From Methanofollis aquaemaris (GTDB lineage Archaea > Halobacteriota > Methanomicrobia > Methanomicrobiales > Methanofollaceae), in the NCBI RefSeq assembly GCF_017357525.1, contig NZ_CP036172.1, positions 372,001 to 436,000 on the forward strand: a stretch of 64,000 bases of DNA, read 5' to 3'. Below, piece by piece: positions 16,990 to 25,560 of the stretch. Each line of letters opens with the position of its first letter. Positions within the stretch are counted from its first letter, which is position 1. Under the pieces are notes generated by a model. It saw only the letters and a program-made list of their open reading frames with translations. It made no database searches and was not told where the DNA came from. Both the position numbers and the translations under genes were made by a program.

Positions 16990-18612
16990 TCACAGTCCCC
17001 GCAGCATATTCCCGAACTTGGGCAGGAAATCTTTCTTGCGCGACATCACGTTTTCAAGTCGCATAGGTTGCCCGGTCATCCCCAGTTTTGCCAGGGTCAC
17101 CTCGTCGGCGGCGGCGAAGAGGTCGCTGGCATTCTCAAAGACATTGGTGAAGAGCGCGATGAAGATGTCGGCCCCGGCCTCGGCGCGCAACCCTTCGAGG
17201 ACGCCCCTGATCTCCCCGGCCCGCTCGGTGCTGTACTCGAAGGAAGGGACGATCACCTGGGCGATGACCACCGCCCGGTCGAAGAGGTTGTAGTGCTTGG
17301 TGTCCCTGAGGAGGAGGTCGTGGAGAGGGACGTCCTTGAGTTCGATCCCCTGCTGGACCATCTCTGTCCCGTACTCCTCGGGGTCGACCCCTGCAATCGC
17401 GGCGAGGTAGTCGACGGCCTTCCGGTCCTCGGGCGTCGTCGTGGACATCCGCAGCACCAGGGTGTCGGAGAGGATACCGGAGAGGAGGAGGCCGGCCGTC
17501 CTCTGGTCGGGCTCGATCCCGGCCTCGATGAACTTGCGGGTGACGATCGTCGAGGTCGAACCCACGGGTTCGTTGAGGAACCGGATCGGCTTGAGGGTCG
17601 AGAACGCCCCGATGCGGTGGTGGTCGAGGATCTCAAGGACGTCGGCCTTCTCGATCCCGTCGACGGCCTGCGAATATTCGTTGTGGTCGACCAGGATCAC
17701 CGGTTTGTTGATCTCGTCGACGAAGGTGTTGCGCGAGATCATCCCGAGGAGACGGTCGTCGGCCCCGACCACACAGGCCGTCCGGTATTTGGAGTTGGAG
17801 ACGACACCCTTGACATATTCGAGGGGGTCGTTTGTCCCGACTCTGGGCATGTCGGTGGCCATCACCATGCTCGCCGGGAGGGAGAGGTTGATCATCTTCC
17901 CGACCCCGAAGGCGTCCAGGGTGGTCGAGAGGACGGCGATGTTGCCGGTCTGTGCGGCATGAATCACGCGGTCGCCGACCGGCGATGCGTCGGCGATGAT
18001 GAGGGCGGCGATCCCGGCCGAGATGAGCGCGAGTTGCGCGGGTTCGTTGTCGCCGACGATGGCCACGTCCCGCTCACCCAGTCTGGAGAGCGAGACATGG
18101 AGGGCGTCGATGGCGATGTAGACCATGCCTTCCAGGAGGTCGGGGCCTGGGACGACGATCTCGGCGCTGAGGATCTTCGCAAGAGTCTCGAGTTTGATGG
18201 GCGCGATGGAGAGCTGCTCGATCTTCGTCCTGGTCACATAGGCGCGGGCAAGCCCGTGCTCACTGACCAGACCGAGGAGACGGTCGTCGTCGTCGACGAT
18301 CGGCATGTTCCGCACGCCCTGCTCGTCCATCTTTGCGACGACCTCGATGGTCGGGACGTCGGCGCGGGCGCTGATCGGGTAGGTGAACGGGAGGTCGGAG
18401 ACATTCGGCTCGACGCTCTCGATAAAATACGGCTCTTCCGCTCCGAAGTGTTCGAGCACGAACCCGGTCTCAGGATTGATTTCGCCGCAACGGGCGGCGA
18501 CGTATTTTCCAGGCTCGGCATGGTTGAGGAGTTCGGCATAGCCGATGGCGCTGCATATGCTGTCGGTATCCGGGTGCTTATGTCCGATCACATAGACTTT
18601 GTTCATCTGCAT
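16990..18612 (-). CDS. Family II inorganic pyrophosphatase with CBS/DRTGG insert
   Basis: Mn/Co-dependent cytosolic pyrophosphatase of the DHH superfamily; hydrolysis of PPi drives biosynthesis. The 540 residues start with the metal motif GHKHPDTDS (10-18), continue with a CBS domain (about 75-125), a DRTGG-like domain (about 135-240), a second CBS (about 250-310), the DHH motif ILDHHRIGA (about 340) and the DHHA2 domain with a basic C-terminus. CBS domains in this family bind adenine nucleotides and tune activity. GAGGGA stands upstream of the two candidate starts, ATG 18612 and ATG 18606. About 230 residues longer than the plain enzyme because of the insert. Confidence 0.93.
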   Translation of the reverse strand: MQMNKVYVIGHKHPDTDSICSAIGYAELLNHAEPGKYVAARCGEINPETGFVLEHFGAEEPYFIESVEPNVSDLPFTYPISARADVPTIEVVAKMDEQGVRNMPIVDDDDRLLGLVSEHGLARAYVTRTKIEQLSIAPIKLETLAKILSAEIVVPGPDLLEGMVYIAIDALHVSLSRLGERDVAIVGDNEPAQLALISAGIAALIIADASPVGDRVIHAAQTGNIAVLSTTLDAFGVGKMINLSLPASMVMATDMPRVGTNDPLEYVKGVVSNSKYRTACVVGADDRLLGMISRNTFVDEINKPVILVDHNEYSQAVDGIEKADVLEILDHHRIGAFSTLKPIRFLNEPVGSTSTIVTRKFIEAGIEPDQRTAGLLLSGILSDTLVLRMSTTTPEDRKAVDYLAAIAGVDPEEYGTEMVQQGIELKDVPLHDLLLRDTKHYNLFDRAVVIAQVIVPSFEYSTERAGEIRGVLEGLRAEAGADIFIALFTNVFENASDLFAAADEVTLAKLGMTGQPMRLENVMSRKKDFLPKFGNMLRGL

Positions 18613-18714
18613 TTTCCCTCGGGATCGTTGGCCTCATAATCTTGCCGCTCCGCGCTCATATCACCTTCCCCCTCGTTGGCGGGTGGCAGGAGAGAGCAGG
18701 TGAGATCCCTTCGG

Positions 18715-18801
18715 GTGGGGCGGCAATTATGATCACTATAGGTTCTCGGTCAGGACTTCTGAATGACTGCCTTCCCACACGCTCGCACCGGGGGCGCTGT
18801 C
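18715..18801 (-). repeat. Dispersed repeat, partial copy 3, fused to a dead gene
   Basis: Carries GGGCGGCA, TGCCTTCCCACAC and CACCGGGGGCGCTGTC as in copy 1. It sits directly at the point where the pseudogene at 18802-19093 loses similarity to its sister genes. Confidence 0.65.
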
Positions 18802-19093
18802 GAAAATCGAAGATTTTTTCAGGCTCGCTATCGCTCGCAGCCCCACTGGAACTTTCTACGACCGCTTTCCTGAGTAACGGCCATTTCTCAAAATCTTCCT
18901 CAGTGAGGTGAACGATGACACCGTCCTCTGTCTCGCTCTCATTTACCGGGAAGAGATGGATAGAATAAGAAGGATCGATACTTTCCCGGTACAACCCGTA
19001 TCCTGCATACGCCACGAAGAGGAGAAAGGCGATGCCGATGATGAGCACCCTCTCCTGACATTTCGGTCTCGTTTTTCATTGGTCCGGGGTGCC
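18802..19093 (-). pseudogene. Broken third copy of small membrane protein family
   Basis: Remnant of the family intact at 19202-19582 and 19719-20096. The codons for TNEKRDRNVRR are still readable just before about 19055, but the position of the ATG is CGG, a frameshift follows in the codons after NVRR, and the middle (FLLFVAYAGYGLYRES through LTEEDFEKWP) reads in another frame. After the codons for KAVVESS the sequence departs from the sisters and runs into the dispersed repeat. Start loss, frameshift and lost C-terminus together mean it is not functional, though a GTG-started fragment could in theory be made. Confidence 0.75.
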
Positions 19094-19201
19094 TCCTGGA
19101 TTTCCGGTTTTTTCATCAACAGATCCGGGTGCCCCCCTCTGCTCCGGACACAGGGGTTTACCTCCGCATAGAACCGAATTCAATAGGCAATAGATACCGC
19201 T

Positions 19202-19582
19202 TCAGTGGATAAGTGTCTTGATCTCGAAATATTGCCCCTCATATTCGACGTAAATAGGCGTGTCGGTTGTATGGTTGCGGATGTACTCCCGCCCAAACTC
19301 TCTATGCGCCGGAGATGTTCTGAGTTCTGGTGCTGGTACACTATCATCATTTTCTTTGAATGCTTTCCCGAGCGACGGCCACTTCTCGAAGTCTTCTTCA
19401 GTGAGGTGGACGACTATGCCGTCCTCTGTCTCGCTCTCATTTACCGGGAATACCCTGAGAATTGGGGGATCATTACTTTCCCGGTACAGTCCGTATCCTA
19501 TGTAGGCCACGAAGAGGATAAAGGCGATGCAGAAGATGAGAAACACTCTTCTGACATTTCGGTCTCGTTTTTCGTTGGTCAT
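19202..19582 (-). CDS. Small single-span membrane protein, tandem family member
   Basis: A 126-residue protein of no family I recognise. It has a basic N-terminus (MTNEKRDRNVRR), one membrane helix (about 13-32), and an outer or soluble domain with HLTEEDFEKWP in the middle and YVEYEGQYFEI near the end. ATG 19582 is chosen because the sister gene begins identically there and similarity ends upstream. The nearly identical first 35 codons of the three copies suggest recent duplication or conversion. Confidence 0.8.
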   Translation of the reverse strand: MTNEKRDRNVRRVFLIFCIAFILFVAYIGYGLYRESNDPPILRVFPVNESETEDGIVVHLTEEDFEKWPSLGKAFKENDDSVPAPELRTSPAHREFGREYIRNHTTDTPIYVEYEGQYFEIKTLIH

Positions 19583-19718
19583 GGATTTCTTCTGGACTTT
19601 TGAGTCTTTTTTATCGACATTACGGGGTGTCTCAGGGCACCCTTCTGTCCATTCCGCCTTGATCTTGACTCTGATGTCATCTCGCGGTAGATCTAAACTA
19701 CAGATCAGAAATGTGATC

Positions 19719-20096
19719 TCATGATTGACCAATCAAGATGTTGAAATATTCCCCTTCATATTCAACGTAAATTGGCTTTTCAATGGTGCTGTTGTACATG
19801 TACTCTTCGCGAAATGTGTCAAGCACCATTGGATCATCCAGTTCTGGTGCACCTGCATTGGAATCTTCCTTAATCGCCTCCTCAAGAAACGGCCATTTCT
19901 CAAAGTCTTCCTCGGTGAGGTGGACGATGACATGATCCTCTGTCTCGTTCTCATCTATCGGGAATGCACCGATAAACGGAGGAGCGGTACTCTCCTGGTA
20001 AAGTCCATATCCTGCATACGCCACGAAGAGGATAAAGGCGATGCAGAAGATGAGAAACACTCTCCTGACATTTCGGTCTCGTTTTTCGTTGGTCAT
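19719..20096 (-). CDS. Small single-span membrane protein, tandem family member
   Basis: A 125-residue sister of the previous gene, same organisation: basic start, membrane helix (about 13-32), conserved HLTEEDFEKWP and YVEYEGEYFNI motifs. The linker between helix and conserved domain is variable (acidic, proline-containing). GGGAGA stands about 6-11 bases before ATG 20096. Function unknown; the conserved acidic/aromatic motif suggests a small binding domain near the membrane surface. Confidence 0.8.
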   Translation of the reverse strand: MTNEKRDRNVRRVFLIFCIAFILFVAYAGYGLYQESTAPPFIGAFPIDENETEDHVIVHLTEEDFEKWPFLEEAIKEDSNAGAPELDDPMVLDTFREEYMYNSTIEKPIYVEYEGEYFNILIGQS

Positions 20097-20738
20097 GGAT
20101 TTCTCCCACATTTCCGGGCCTATTTTCATCAGCAATCAGCAGACATGAGGTTCTATCCTCAAAAATGAAAAGATGGGTAATGTCTATGTGACATACTGGG
20201 ACACATTCAATTTTGCCTCCTTCTCTGGACGATTGTTTTCATTTTTGCATCTCCAAGATTTTTCTCATCGGAGACCCGGCACCGCAATGGCTGTCACAAA
20301 TGATAACCAGCAGCACCATAACCTTCGGGCGGCACGTTAGGGCCGGGAAGCACGCTGGTCACGTTCTCCGGCCCCGGCGGGACACTCGTTCAGGTGTCCA
20401 CGGCCCGAAATATGTCCTTGGTTATATATATGGATTCTGTGCTGATCCTCTAATTTTCAGGGAAATAAAAACCTCTATTCTGCCAGATCATACCTGCATG
20501 ATCTCGCTTTGAGGTGGCCCCCGGCGCGAGATGGCGGTGAAGATTTTGTGAGGAGGGCGGCATGGCTGATCCCTCCATCTTCTCGCTCAAACACGCGTCC
20601 CTCCCCCTATGCTCTCGCCGGGGAGGCATAATCTACGAACATGAAGAGGGTGTTGCCGCCTTCCCCTCCTATCAGTTACACAGGGGCGGGGGACGACCAA
20701 TCCCCGATGAATACTCCAGAAAAAAATTGAAAGAGATA
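20097..20738. other. Gene-free stretch with GC-rich palindromes and repeat copy
   Basis: No convincing gene. At 20318-20412 a GC-rich block with nested complementary words (GGCCGG/CCGGCC and GGACAC/GTGTCC around TCGTTCAG) stands in AT-rich DNA. A TATATATA run follows at about 20427-20434. A dispersed-repeat copy lies at about 20515-20628. Confidence 0.6.
20515..20628 (+). repeat. Dispersed repeat, partial copy 4
   Basis: Contains CCCCCGGCGCGAGATGGCGG, AGGGCGGCATGGCTGATC and CCCCCTATGCTC-like words in the order seen in copies 5 and 10. Confidence 0.6.
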
Positions 20739-21311
20739 TTATTTCTTCAGGGCACGCCCGGCCGAGAAGGCCTTCGCGATCTCCGGCCCGACGCCGTGGT
20801 ACGTACGGCACGCTGAGTCGTAGAGGAAGGGCATGACCTTCTCCATCGCGGGGTTGCCGTCCTCGCCGAGGACCGACTCGTCCACCCTGACGTCGACGAT
20901 CTCGCCGATGAACTGGGTGTGGACGCCGATCTCGACGCTCTGCGAGACCCGGCACTCAAGGACGACCGGGAACTCCTCGATGTAGGGGGCGTCCACCTGC
21001 GCCGCCTTCGCCGCGGTCAGGCCGGCGGCGGCGATCTTGTCGGTGTTTTTGCCCGACTCGATCCCGAAGTAGTCGGCCTCCGCGACATACTTCGCGGAGG
21101 GGATGCAGACGGTGAAGGCCTGTTTTGCCGTCAGGTTCTCGTAGGTCTTCCTCGACTTCTGCACCGATACCGCAACCGACGGCGGGTTCGAGGAGCATAT
21201 CCCGCCCCACGCCGCGTTCATGGCGTTGGGGTTGCCCTCGGCGTCGTACGTGCAGATGATCAGCACCGGATGCGGATACAGAAGGGTCTTTGCACCGATT
21301 GATCTCTTCAT
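20739..21311 (-). CDS. Flavin reductase-like FMN-binding protein
   Basis: A 190-residue protein of the flavin reductase/flavoredoxin split-barrel family. The beginning (KTLLYPHPVLIICTYDAEGNPNAMNAAWGG, read in parts) matches the FMN-binding fold, with NAMNAAWGGICSS forming the phosphate contact and YENLTAKQAFTV the following strand. Such proteins in methanogens bind FMN and pass electrons to or from Fe-S proteins or take part in sulfur redox; the partner is unknown. GAGG precedes ATG 21311. The reading frame remains open far upstream but similarity to the family starts at this ATG. Confidence 0.88.
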   Translation of the reverse strand: MKRSIGAKTLLYPHPVLIICTYDAEGNPNAMNAAWGGICSSNPPSVAVSVQKSRKTYENLTAKQAFTVCIPSAKYVAEADYFGIESGKNTDKIAAAGLTAAKAAQVDAPYIEEFPVVLECRVSQSVEIGVHTQFIGEIVDVRVDESVLGEDGNPAMEKVMPFLYDSACRTYHGVGPEIAKAFSAGRALKK

Positions 21312-21376
21312 GCCTCTTACTGGGCGGCAGAGGGTAAGGTTCTTGCGCCGGAGAAGGAAGAACACAAAAAAAAGAT

Positions 21377-22414
21377 TCAGAAGTCCGGTTCGGACTTCAG
21401 TGCCTCGACGAGGAGGGCGACGCCGTTCTCGATATCGGCGAGGTCGAGCACCTCGACCGGCGAGTGGATGTACCTCGTCGGGATGCTCAGCGTCGTCGCC
21501 GGGATGCCGCCCCGCTCCAGGTGGATGGTGGTGGCGTCGGTGGTCCCGCCCTTCCCGACTTCGAGCTGGAACGGCACTTCCTTCGCCTCGGCCGCCTGCC
21601 GCAGCCATGCGACGACCTTGCGGTTCGCGATGAGCCCGCGACCGTTGCTGTCGACGATGGTGATCACCGGACCGGCTCCCATCTCCAGAGAGGCGTCCTT
21701 CTTCTCGATGCCGGGGTGGTCGCCAGGGATCGTGGTGTCGGTGGCGATGGCGCAGTCGGGGTTGAGCGAGTAGGCGACAGTCTTTGCCCCCTTCAGCCCG
21801 ACCTCCTCCTGCACGGTGAAGACCCCGTAGATGGTATGCGGGGACTTGACCGTCTTGAGCGTCTCGATGAGCATCGCACACCCGGCGCGGTTGTCGAAGG
21901 CCTTCCCGGTCACCCGCTTGTTCGCCAGGGCGCAGAACTCCCGGTCGATGTTGACCGGCGTGCCGACCTCGATGCCGAGTTCCGCCGCCTCTTCCGCCGA
22001 CGTCGCACCGATGTCGATGAACATGTCGTCCACCTTGGGCGGGCGCTTGCGGTCCTCCTCCTTCATCACATGGGGCGGCTTGCCGCCGACCACACCGTAG
22101 ACCGGACCCTTCGTCCCGTGGAGCACGACCCGCTGGGCATAGAGCGTGGGGTCGTACCATCCGCCGATGGTGACGAACCTGACAAAGCCCTTCTCATCGA
22201 CGTACTTGACCATCGCCCCGATCTCGTCCATGTGCGCCGCAAGCATGATCGAGAAATCGTCGCCCTTCTTGACCGTGATGAGGTTACCCATCGAGTCTTC
22301 CCTGATCTCGTCGACAAAGGGCGCGACCTCGGCCCTGATGACCTCGGCGACGCTCCCCTCGCTCCCGGAGATCCCGTGGGCATTGGAGAGTTTTTTCAAG
22401 ATTTCTTGAACCAT
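21377..22414 (-). CDS. M42 family metalloaminopeptidase
   Basis: Cytosolic aminopeptidase forming tetrahedral TET-type complexes that trim peptides from proteasome or protease action. Recognised motifs: AAHMDEIGAMV with the first metal His, KAFDNRAGC with the bridging Asp, VQEEVGLKGA with the catalytic Glu pair, ATDTTIPGDHPG and near the end YIHSPVEV with the last metal His. The 345-residue length is normal. The ribosome site decides the start: GGTGA directly abuts the first ATG (22423), but lies at the usual distance from the ATG at 22414, giving MVQEILKKLS. Confidence 0.94.
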   Translation of the reverse strand: MVQEILKKLSNAHGISGSEGSVAEVIRAEVAPFVDEIREDSMGNLITVKKGDDFSIMLAAHMDEIGAMVKYVDEKGFVRFVTIGGWYDPTLYAQRVVLHGTKGPVYGVVGGKPPHVMKEEDRKRPPKVDDMFIDIGATSAEEAAELGIEVGTPVNIDREFCALANKRVTGKAFDNRAGCAMLIETLKTVKSPHTIYGVFTVQEEVGLKGAKTVAYSLNPDCAIATDTTIPGDHPGIEKKDASLEMGAGPVITIVDSNGRGLIANRKVVAWLRQAAEAKEVPFQLEVGKGGTTDATTIHLERGGIPATTLSIPTRYIHSPVEVLDLADIENGVALLVEALKSEPDF

Positions 22415-22440
22415 ATCATTCACCTTTCTTTTCTGAGACG

Positions 22441-23553
22441 TTAATCTTCAAGGACCGCCTCGGCGATCCTGGCCAGCGCCCGCCGCAGATCGTCCTGCGA
22501 CGCGGCATAACTGATCCTGGCGTAATCGGGCGCGCGAGTGCCGAAGGCCGAACCCGGCACGATGATCACTCCCTTCTCGACGATCTTCGCAAAGAGGTCG
22601 TGGCCCATCGGGACAAACGCATAGAACGCACCCTCGGGCACCGGGAACTTCAACCCCATCTCGGCAAGCCCGGAACAGAGGAGGTCGCGGCGCGCCCTGT
22701 ACTCCTCGCGCATCGCCGCCACCGGCGACTGGTCCCCGGTGAGTGCCGCCAGCGCCGCATACTGCGAGATGGAGGTGGCGCAGGCCTGGCAATACTGGTG
22801 GACCTTGATGCACTCCTCCACCACCGCATCAGGCGCGGCCATATAGCCCAGACGCCACCCGGTCATCGAGTAGGTCTTCGAGGTGGCGTTGATGGTCACG
22901 ACGTCCTCGCCGAAGCGCGCCGCACTCACGTGAGGTTTGCCGTAGGTGAAGTGCTCGTAGACCTCGTCCGAGACGACGGTGACGCCCATGTCCCCGGCAT
23001 ACTCGACGAGGGCCTTCACCGACTCCTCACTCTCCACCATCCCGGTCGGGTTCGCAGGCGTGTTCAGGACAAGCAGACGGGCGCCGTCCATCCGCTCCTT
23101 CGCCGCCTCCACGTCGAGGTGGAGGGAGGCGTCGAGGCTGAGCCCTTCGGCCCGGCCGCCGGCAAGTTCGGCGAGTGCTGCATAGGAGACAAAACCCGGA
23201 TCCGCGATGAGCACCCGGTCGCCCCGGTCCACCAGAGCCTCCATCACGATATGGAGGGCCTCGCTCGCTCCCGCCGTGACGATCACCTGATCTGGCGAGT
23301 ACGAGAGGGCGTTCTCGCGCCCGAACTTCTCGCAGACCGCCTCGCGCAGCTCCGGAATGCCGGCGTTCATCGTGTAGCCGGTCATTCCGCGGTCGATCGC
23401 CTCCTTCGCCGCTTCCCTGATCCGGGCCGGCGTCGGGAAGTCGGGCTGGCCGATGCCGAGGTTGATCGCGTCCTCGCCTGCCCCTTCGAACATCTTCCTG
23501 ATCCCCGAGATCTCGATCCCGCGGACCCGCTCTGCAAACCTATCTCCAGCCAT
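22441..23553 (-). CDS. PLP-dependent class I/II aminotransferase
   Basis: A 370-residue fold-type I aminotransferase of the aspartate/alanine/aromatic group. It has the N-terminal NLGIGQPDFPTP motif, the cofactor-contacting ASEALHIVM, the NTPANPTGMV substrate loop, SDEVYEHFTYG, the lysine site region TSKTYSMTGWRLGYMA (Schiff-base lysine in SKTYSMTGWR) and the carboxylate-binding ARISYA near the end. Archaeal homologues act in aspartate or aromatic amino-acid formation; substrate cannot be fixed. ATG 23553 is 6 bases past the stop of the hexulose isomerase gene, and the earlier in-frame starts would overlap it. Confidence 0.93.
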   Translation of the reverse strand: MAGDRFAERVRGIEISGIRKMFEGAGEDAINLGIGQPDFPTPARIREAAKEAIDRGMTGYTMNAGIPELREAVCEKFGRENALSYSPDQVIVTAGASEALHIVMEALVDRGDRVLIADPGFVSYAALAELAGGRAEGLSLDASLHLDVEAAKERMDGARLLVLNTPANPTGMVESEESVKALVEYAGDMGVTVVSDEVYEHFTYGKPHVSAARFGEDVVTINATSKTYSMTGWRLGYMAAPDAVVEECIKVHQYCQACATSISQYAALAALTGDQSPVAAMREEYRARRDLLCSGLAEMGLKFPVPEGAFYAFVPMGHDLFAKIVEKGVIIVPGSAFGTRAPDYARISYAASQDDLRRALARIAEAVLED

Positions 23554-23558
23554 ATCGG

Positions 23559-24158
23559 TCACTCGATATTGGCGTGCCTGCACTTGAGGTCTTCGACATT
23601 GGTCTCGGTGATCTCCATCAGGCGCGAGACGATCGCGTCTGCAAAGACCATCGAGGTCGTCTCAAAGATCGTGCCGAGGGGAGCGAAGGACTTGTGCTGG
23701 CCCATCATCTGCCTGACCTCGAACTCGGCCGACTCGTCCTTCACCTCGTCGCGGTGACTCTCGATCTCGACGGCGCAGTCGGCGATCTTTCCGATCCGCG
23801 AGTCCGAGTTCGAGGTGATGAGGCAGACTCGGCCGCCGATCTCCTTGACCGTCTCCGCAAGTTCGGCGACGGTCTTGGTCTTGCCCGAGCCCGAGAAGAC
23901 CACCAGCACATCGCCCTCGCCCATGGCCGGGGTGACGGTCTCGCCGACGACGTACGAGTGCAGCCCGAGATGCATCAGCCGCATGGCAAAGGCCTTCGCC
24001 ACCAGCCCCGAGCGTCCGGCCCCGAGGACATAGATCCTCTTTGCGCAGAGGAGTTCCTGGAGGAAGGACTCGACCTCGGCATCTGCGATCATATCGGCGA
24101 TAGAGGCAATCTTTGAGGCCATCAGGCCCATCATATCCTGAACAACGTGTTTTTCCAT
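23559..24158 (-). CDS. hxlB: 6-phospho-3-hexuloisomerase (SIS domain)
   Basis: Interconverts 3-hexulose 6-phosphate and fructose 6-phosphate in the ribulose monophosphate route, which archaea run backward to make pentose phosphates. The 199 residues carry the SIS fold with VLGAGRSGLVAKAFAMRL (about 45-62), VVGETVTPA, VFSGSGKTKTVAE (about 89-101) and LITSNSDS, and the C-terminal helix with conserved Glu/His (FAPLGTIFETTS). Length is typical. GAGGTAGGACC precedes ATG 24158. The partner hexulose-phosphate synthase is not in the window. Confidence 0.92.
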   Translation of the reverse strand: MEKHVVQDMMGLMASKIASIADMIADAEVESFLQELLCAKRIYVLGAGRSGLVAKAFAMRLMHLGLHSYVVGETVTPAMGEGDVLVVFSGSGKTKTVAELAETVKEIGGRVCLITSNSDSRIGKIADCAVEIESHRDEVKDESAEFEVRQMMGQHKSFAPLGTIFETTSMVFADAIVSRLMEITETNVEDLKCRHANIE

Positions 24159-24247
24159 GGTCCTACCTCACAGGTGGTCGTGCCAACTACATTAGAATAT
24201 CGTGTTCGGAGAGGCCAATAGGAAATGTCATCACACCTGAAGACGAC

Positions 24248-25054
24248 ATGTATCCGGGCAAAGAAATGAAGCGAATAGAGCCTTATTTTTCATGCGATGG
24301 TGCGACGCTCCTGCACGGCGATGCGATCGAGTGCATGGCGTCCATCCCCGACGGCTCGGTCGACCTCGTCTTTGCCGATCCCCCGTATAATCTTTCCAAC
24401 GGCGGCTTCACCTGCCAGGGTGGGAAGCGGGCGCCGGTCGACAAGGGTGCATGGGACCAGAGCGCAGGGATCGAGGAGGACTTCGAATTTCATCGCCGGT
24501 GGATCGAGGCCTGCGGCAGGGTGCTCAGGGACGGGGGGACGATCTGGATCAGCGGCACCTACCACTCGATCTATGTCTGCGGTTTCGCCCTCCAGGCTCT
24601 GGGTTTTCAGATCCTCAACGATATCTGCTGGTACAAACCCAACGCTCCCCCGAACCTCAGCACCCGCTACTTCACCGCAAGCCACGAGACCCTGATCTGG
24701 GCAAAGAAGGGGGAGGAACGGCACACCTTCAACTACGACGAGATGAAGAACGGCGAGTGGGAGTACGATGTCATCAAACGTCCGGGAAAACAGATGCGGT
24801 CGGTCTGGTCGGTCCCGGCCCCCAAGCGTTCCGAGAAGAAGGAGGGGAAGCACCCGACCCAGAAGCCGCTCGCCCTCCTGGAGCGGGTGGTGCTCGCGAG
24901 TTCCGAGGAGGGTGACCTGGTCCTCGACCCCTTTGCCGGGAGTTCGACAACCGGGCTTGCGGCCGTGATGCACGGCCGGCGGTTCCTGGGGATCGAGCGG
25001 GAGGAGGAGTACCTCGACCTCTCGGTCCGGCGGTTTCGAGCGCTGATGGACTGA
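24248..25054 (+). CDS. Orphan beta-class DNA adenine methyltransferase
   Basis: S-adenosylmethionine-dependent DNA methyltransferase of the N4/N6 group. Motif IV DPPYNLS stands at residues 44-50, near the N-terminus, and motif I DPFAGSSTTG at 227-236, near the C-terminus; this order defines the beta class. HPTQKPLALLERV, just before motif I, is the usual SAM-binding lead-in of this class (as in DpnA, HinfI and CcrM-like enzymes). DPPY favours N6-adenine. No restriction endonuclease lies beside it. Start ATG 24248 (MYPGKEMKRI) or ATG 24266 are both possible. The final part, FLGIEREEEYLDLSVRRF, is typical. Confidence 0.92.
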   Translation: MYPGKEMKRIEPYFSCDGATLLHGDAIECMASIPDGSVDLVFADPPYNLSNGGFTCQGGKRAPVDKGAWDQSAGIEEDFEFHRRWIEACGRVLRDGGTIWISGTYHSIYVCGFALQALGFQILNDICWYKPNAPPNLSTRYFTASHETLIWAKKGEERHTFNYDEMKNGEWEYDVIKRPGKQMRSVWSVPAPKRSEKKEGKHPTQKPLALLERVVLASSEEGDLVLDPFAGSSTTGLAAVMHGRRFLGIEREEEYLDLSVRRFRALMD

Positions 25055-25056
25055 GA

Positions 25057-25560
25057 CTACAAAAACCTCTCAAACCGATCTTTTTTCGCCCGGCAGATCG
25101 GGCAGATCTCGGGCGGTTCATCGCGTGCGCAGAGATACCCGCAGACCCGGCACCGGTGGACCGGGTACGGGAGCGAGCCCGTAAGATGGGCCGGCCGTTT
25201 TGCGGCGCTCTTCGTGGGGCCGCCGGGCGGGCGGCGTTCGGGCACCCGGCCGACCGTTTGTTCGCCGGCGACGACCGCCCCTGTGACATAGAGAGTGCAG
25301 TAGCAGGCGCCGTATTCGGCGAGATCGGGATCGCGGTACTCACACGGGCAGACGATGTCGGCGTCGGCCTCCTTCACCCCGATACTGAGACGGCACGGGC
25401 ATGCCGGGTACCCATACCGCCGTTCGTTGGCCAGAAGGCCCCTGACCAGGTCTTTTACAAACTCAGTGTCAGGGTTGAGATGGTAGCCCCCGGCCTCGGC
25501 CTCACGGTCCAGGCGGAGACATACCTTCTCGACCTCCTCGTCGGTGACTCTGTCGGTCAC
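25057..25560 (-). CDS. Ferredoxin:thioredoxin reductase catalytic subunit with C-terminal rubredoxin-like domain
   Basis: A 167-residue redox protein. Residues 1-100 match the catalytic beta subunit of ferredoxin:thioredoxin reductase, which holds a 4Fe-4S cluster next to a redox disulfide: cysteines in [18 protein letters not shown] and GACYC. After a proline/arginine linker (about 107-130), a rubredoxin-like metal site follows ([10 protein letters not shown] and CPICRAKK). The GTG start at 25560 overlaps the glutaredoxin stop as GTGA. The fusion can pass electrons to the small disulfide carrier made by the first gene of this pair. No alpha (variable) subunit is present, as usual in methanogens. 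Confidence 0.93.
   Translation of the reverse strand: MTDRVTDEEVEKVCLRLDREAEAGGYHLNPDTEFVKDLVRGLLANERRYGYPACPCRLSIGVKEADADIVCPCEYRDPDLAEYGACYCTLYVTGAVVAGEQTVGRVPERRPPGGPTKSAAKRPAHLTGSLPYPVHRCRVCGYLCARDEPPEICPICRAKKDRFERFL

Noticed and set aside
16774-18639. 621-residue plus-strand frame opposite the pyrophosphatase
   Set aside because: Antisense shadow of a recognised enzyme; no ribosome site and no domain.
20318-20412. SRP RNA or RNase P RNA
   Set aside because: The conserved SRP GGAAGGGAGCAGCC-type apical motif and the RNase P GAGGAAAGUC and ACAGAAA motifs are missing, and the block is too short.
24113-24247. N-terminal extension of the methyltransferase
   Set aside because: The extra 45 residues overlap the divergent isomerase gene start and lie outside the family's normal N-terminus.
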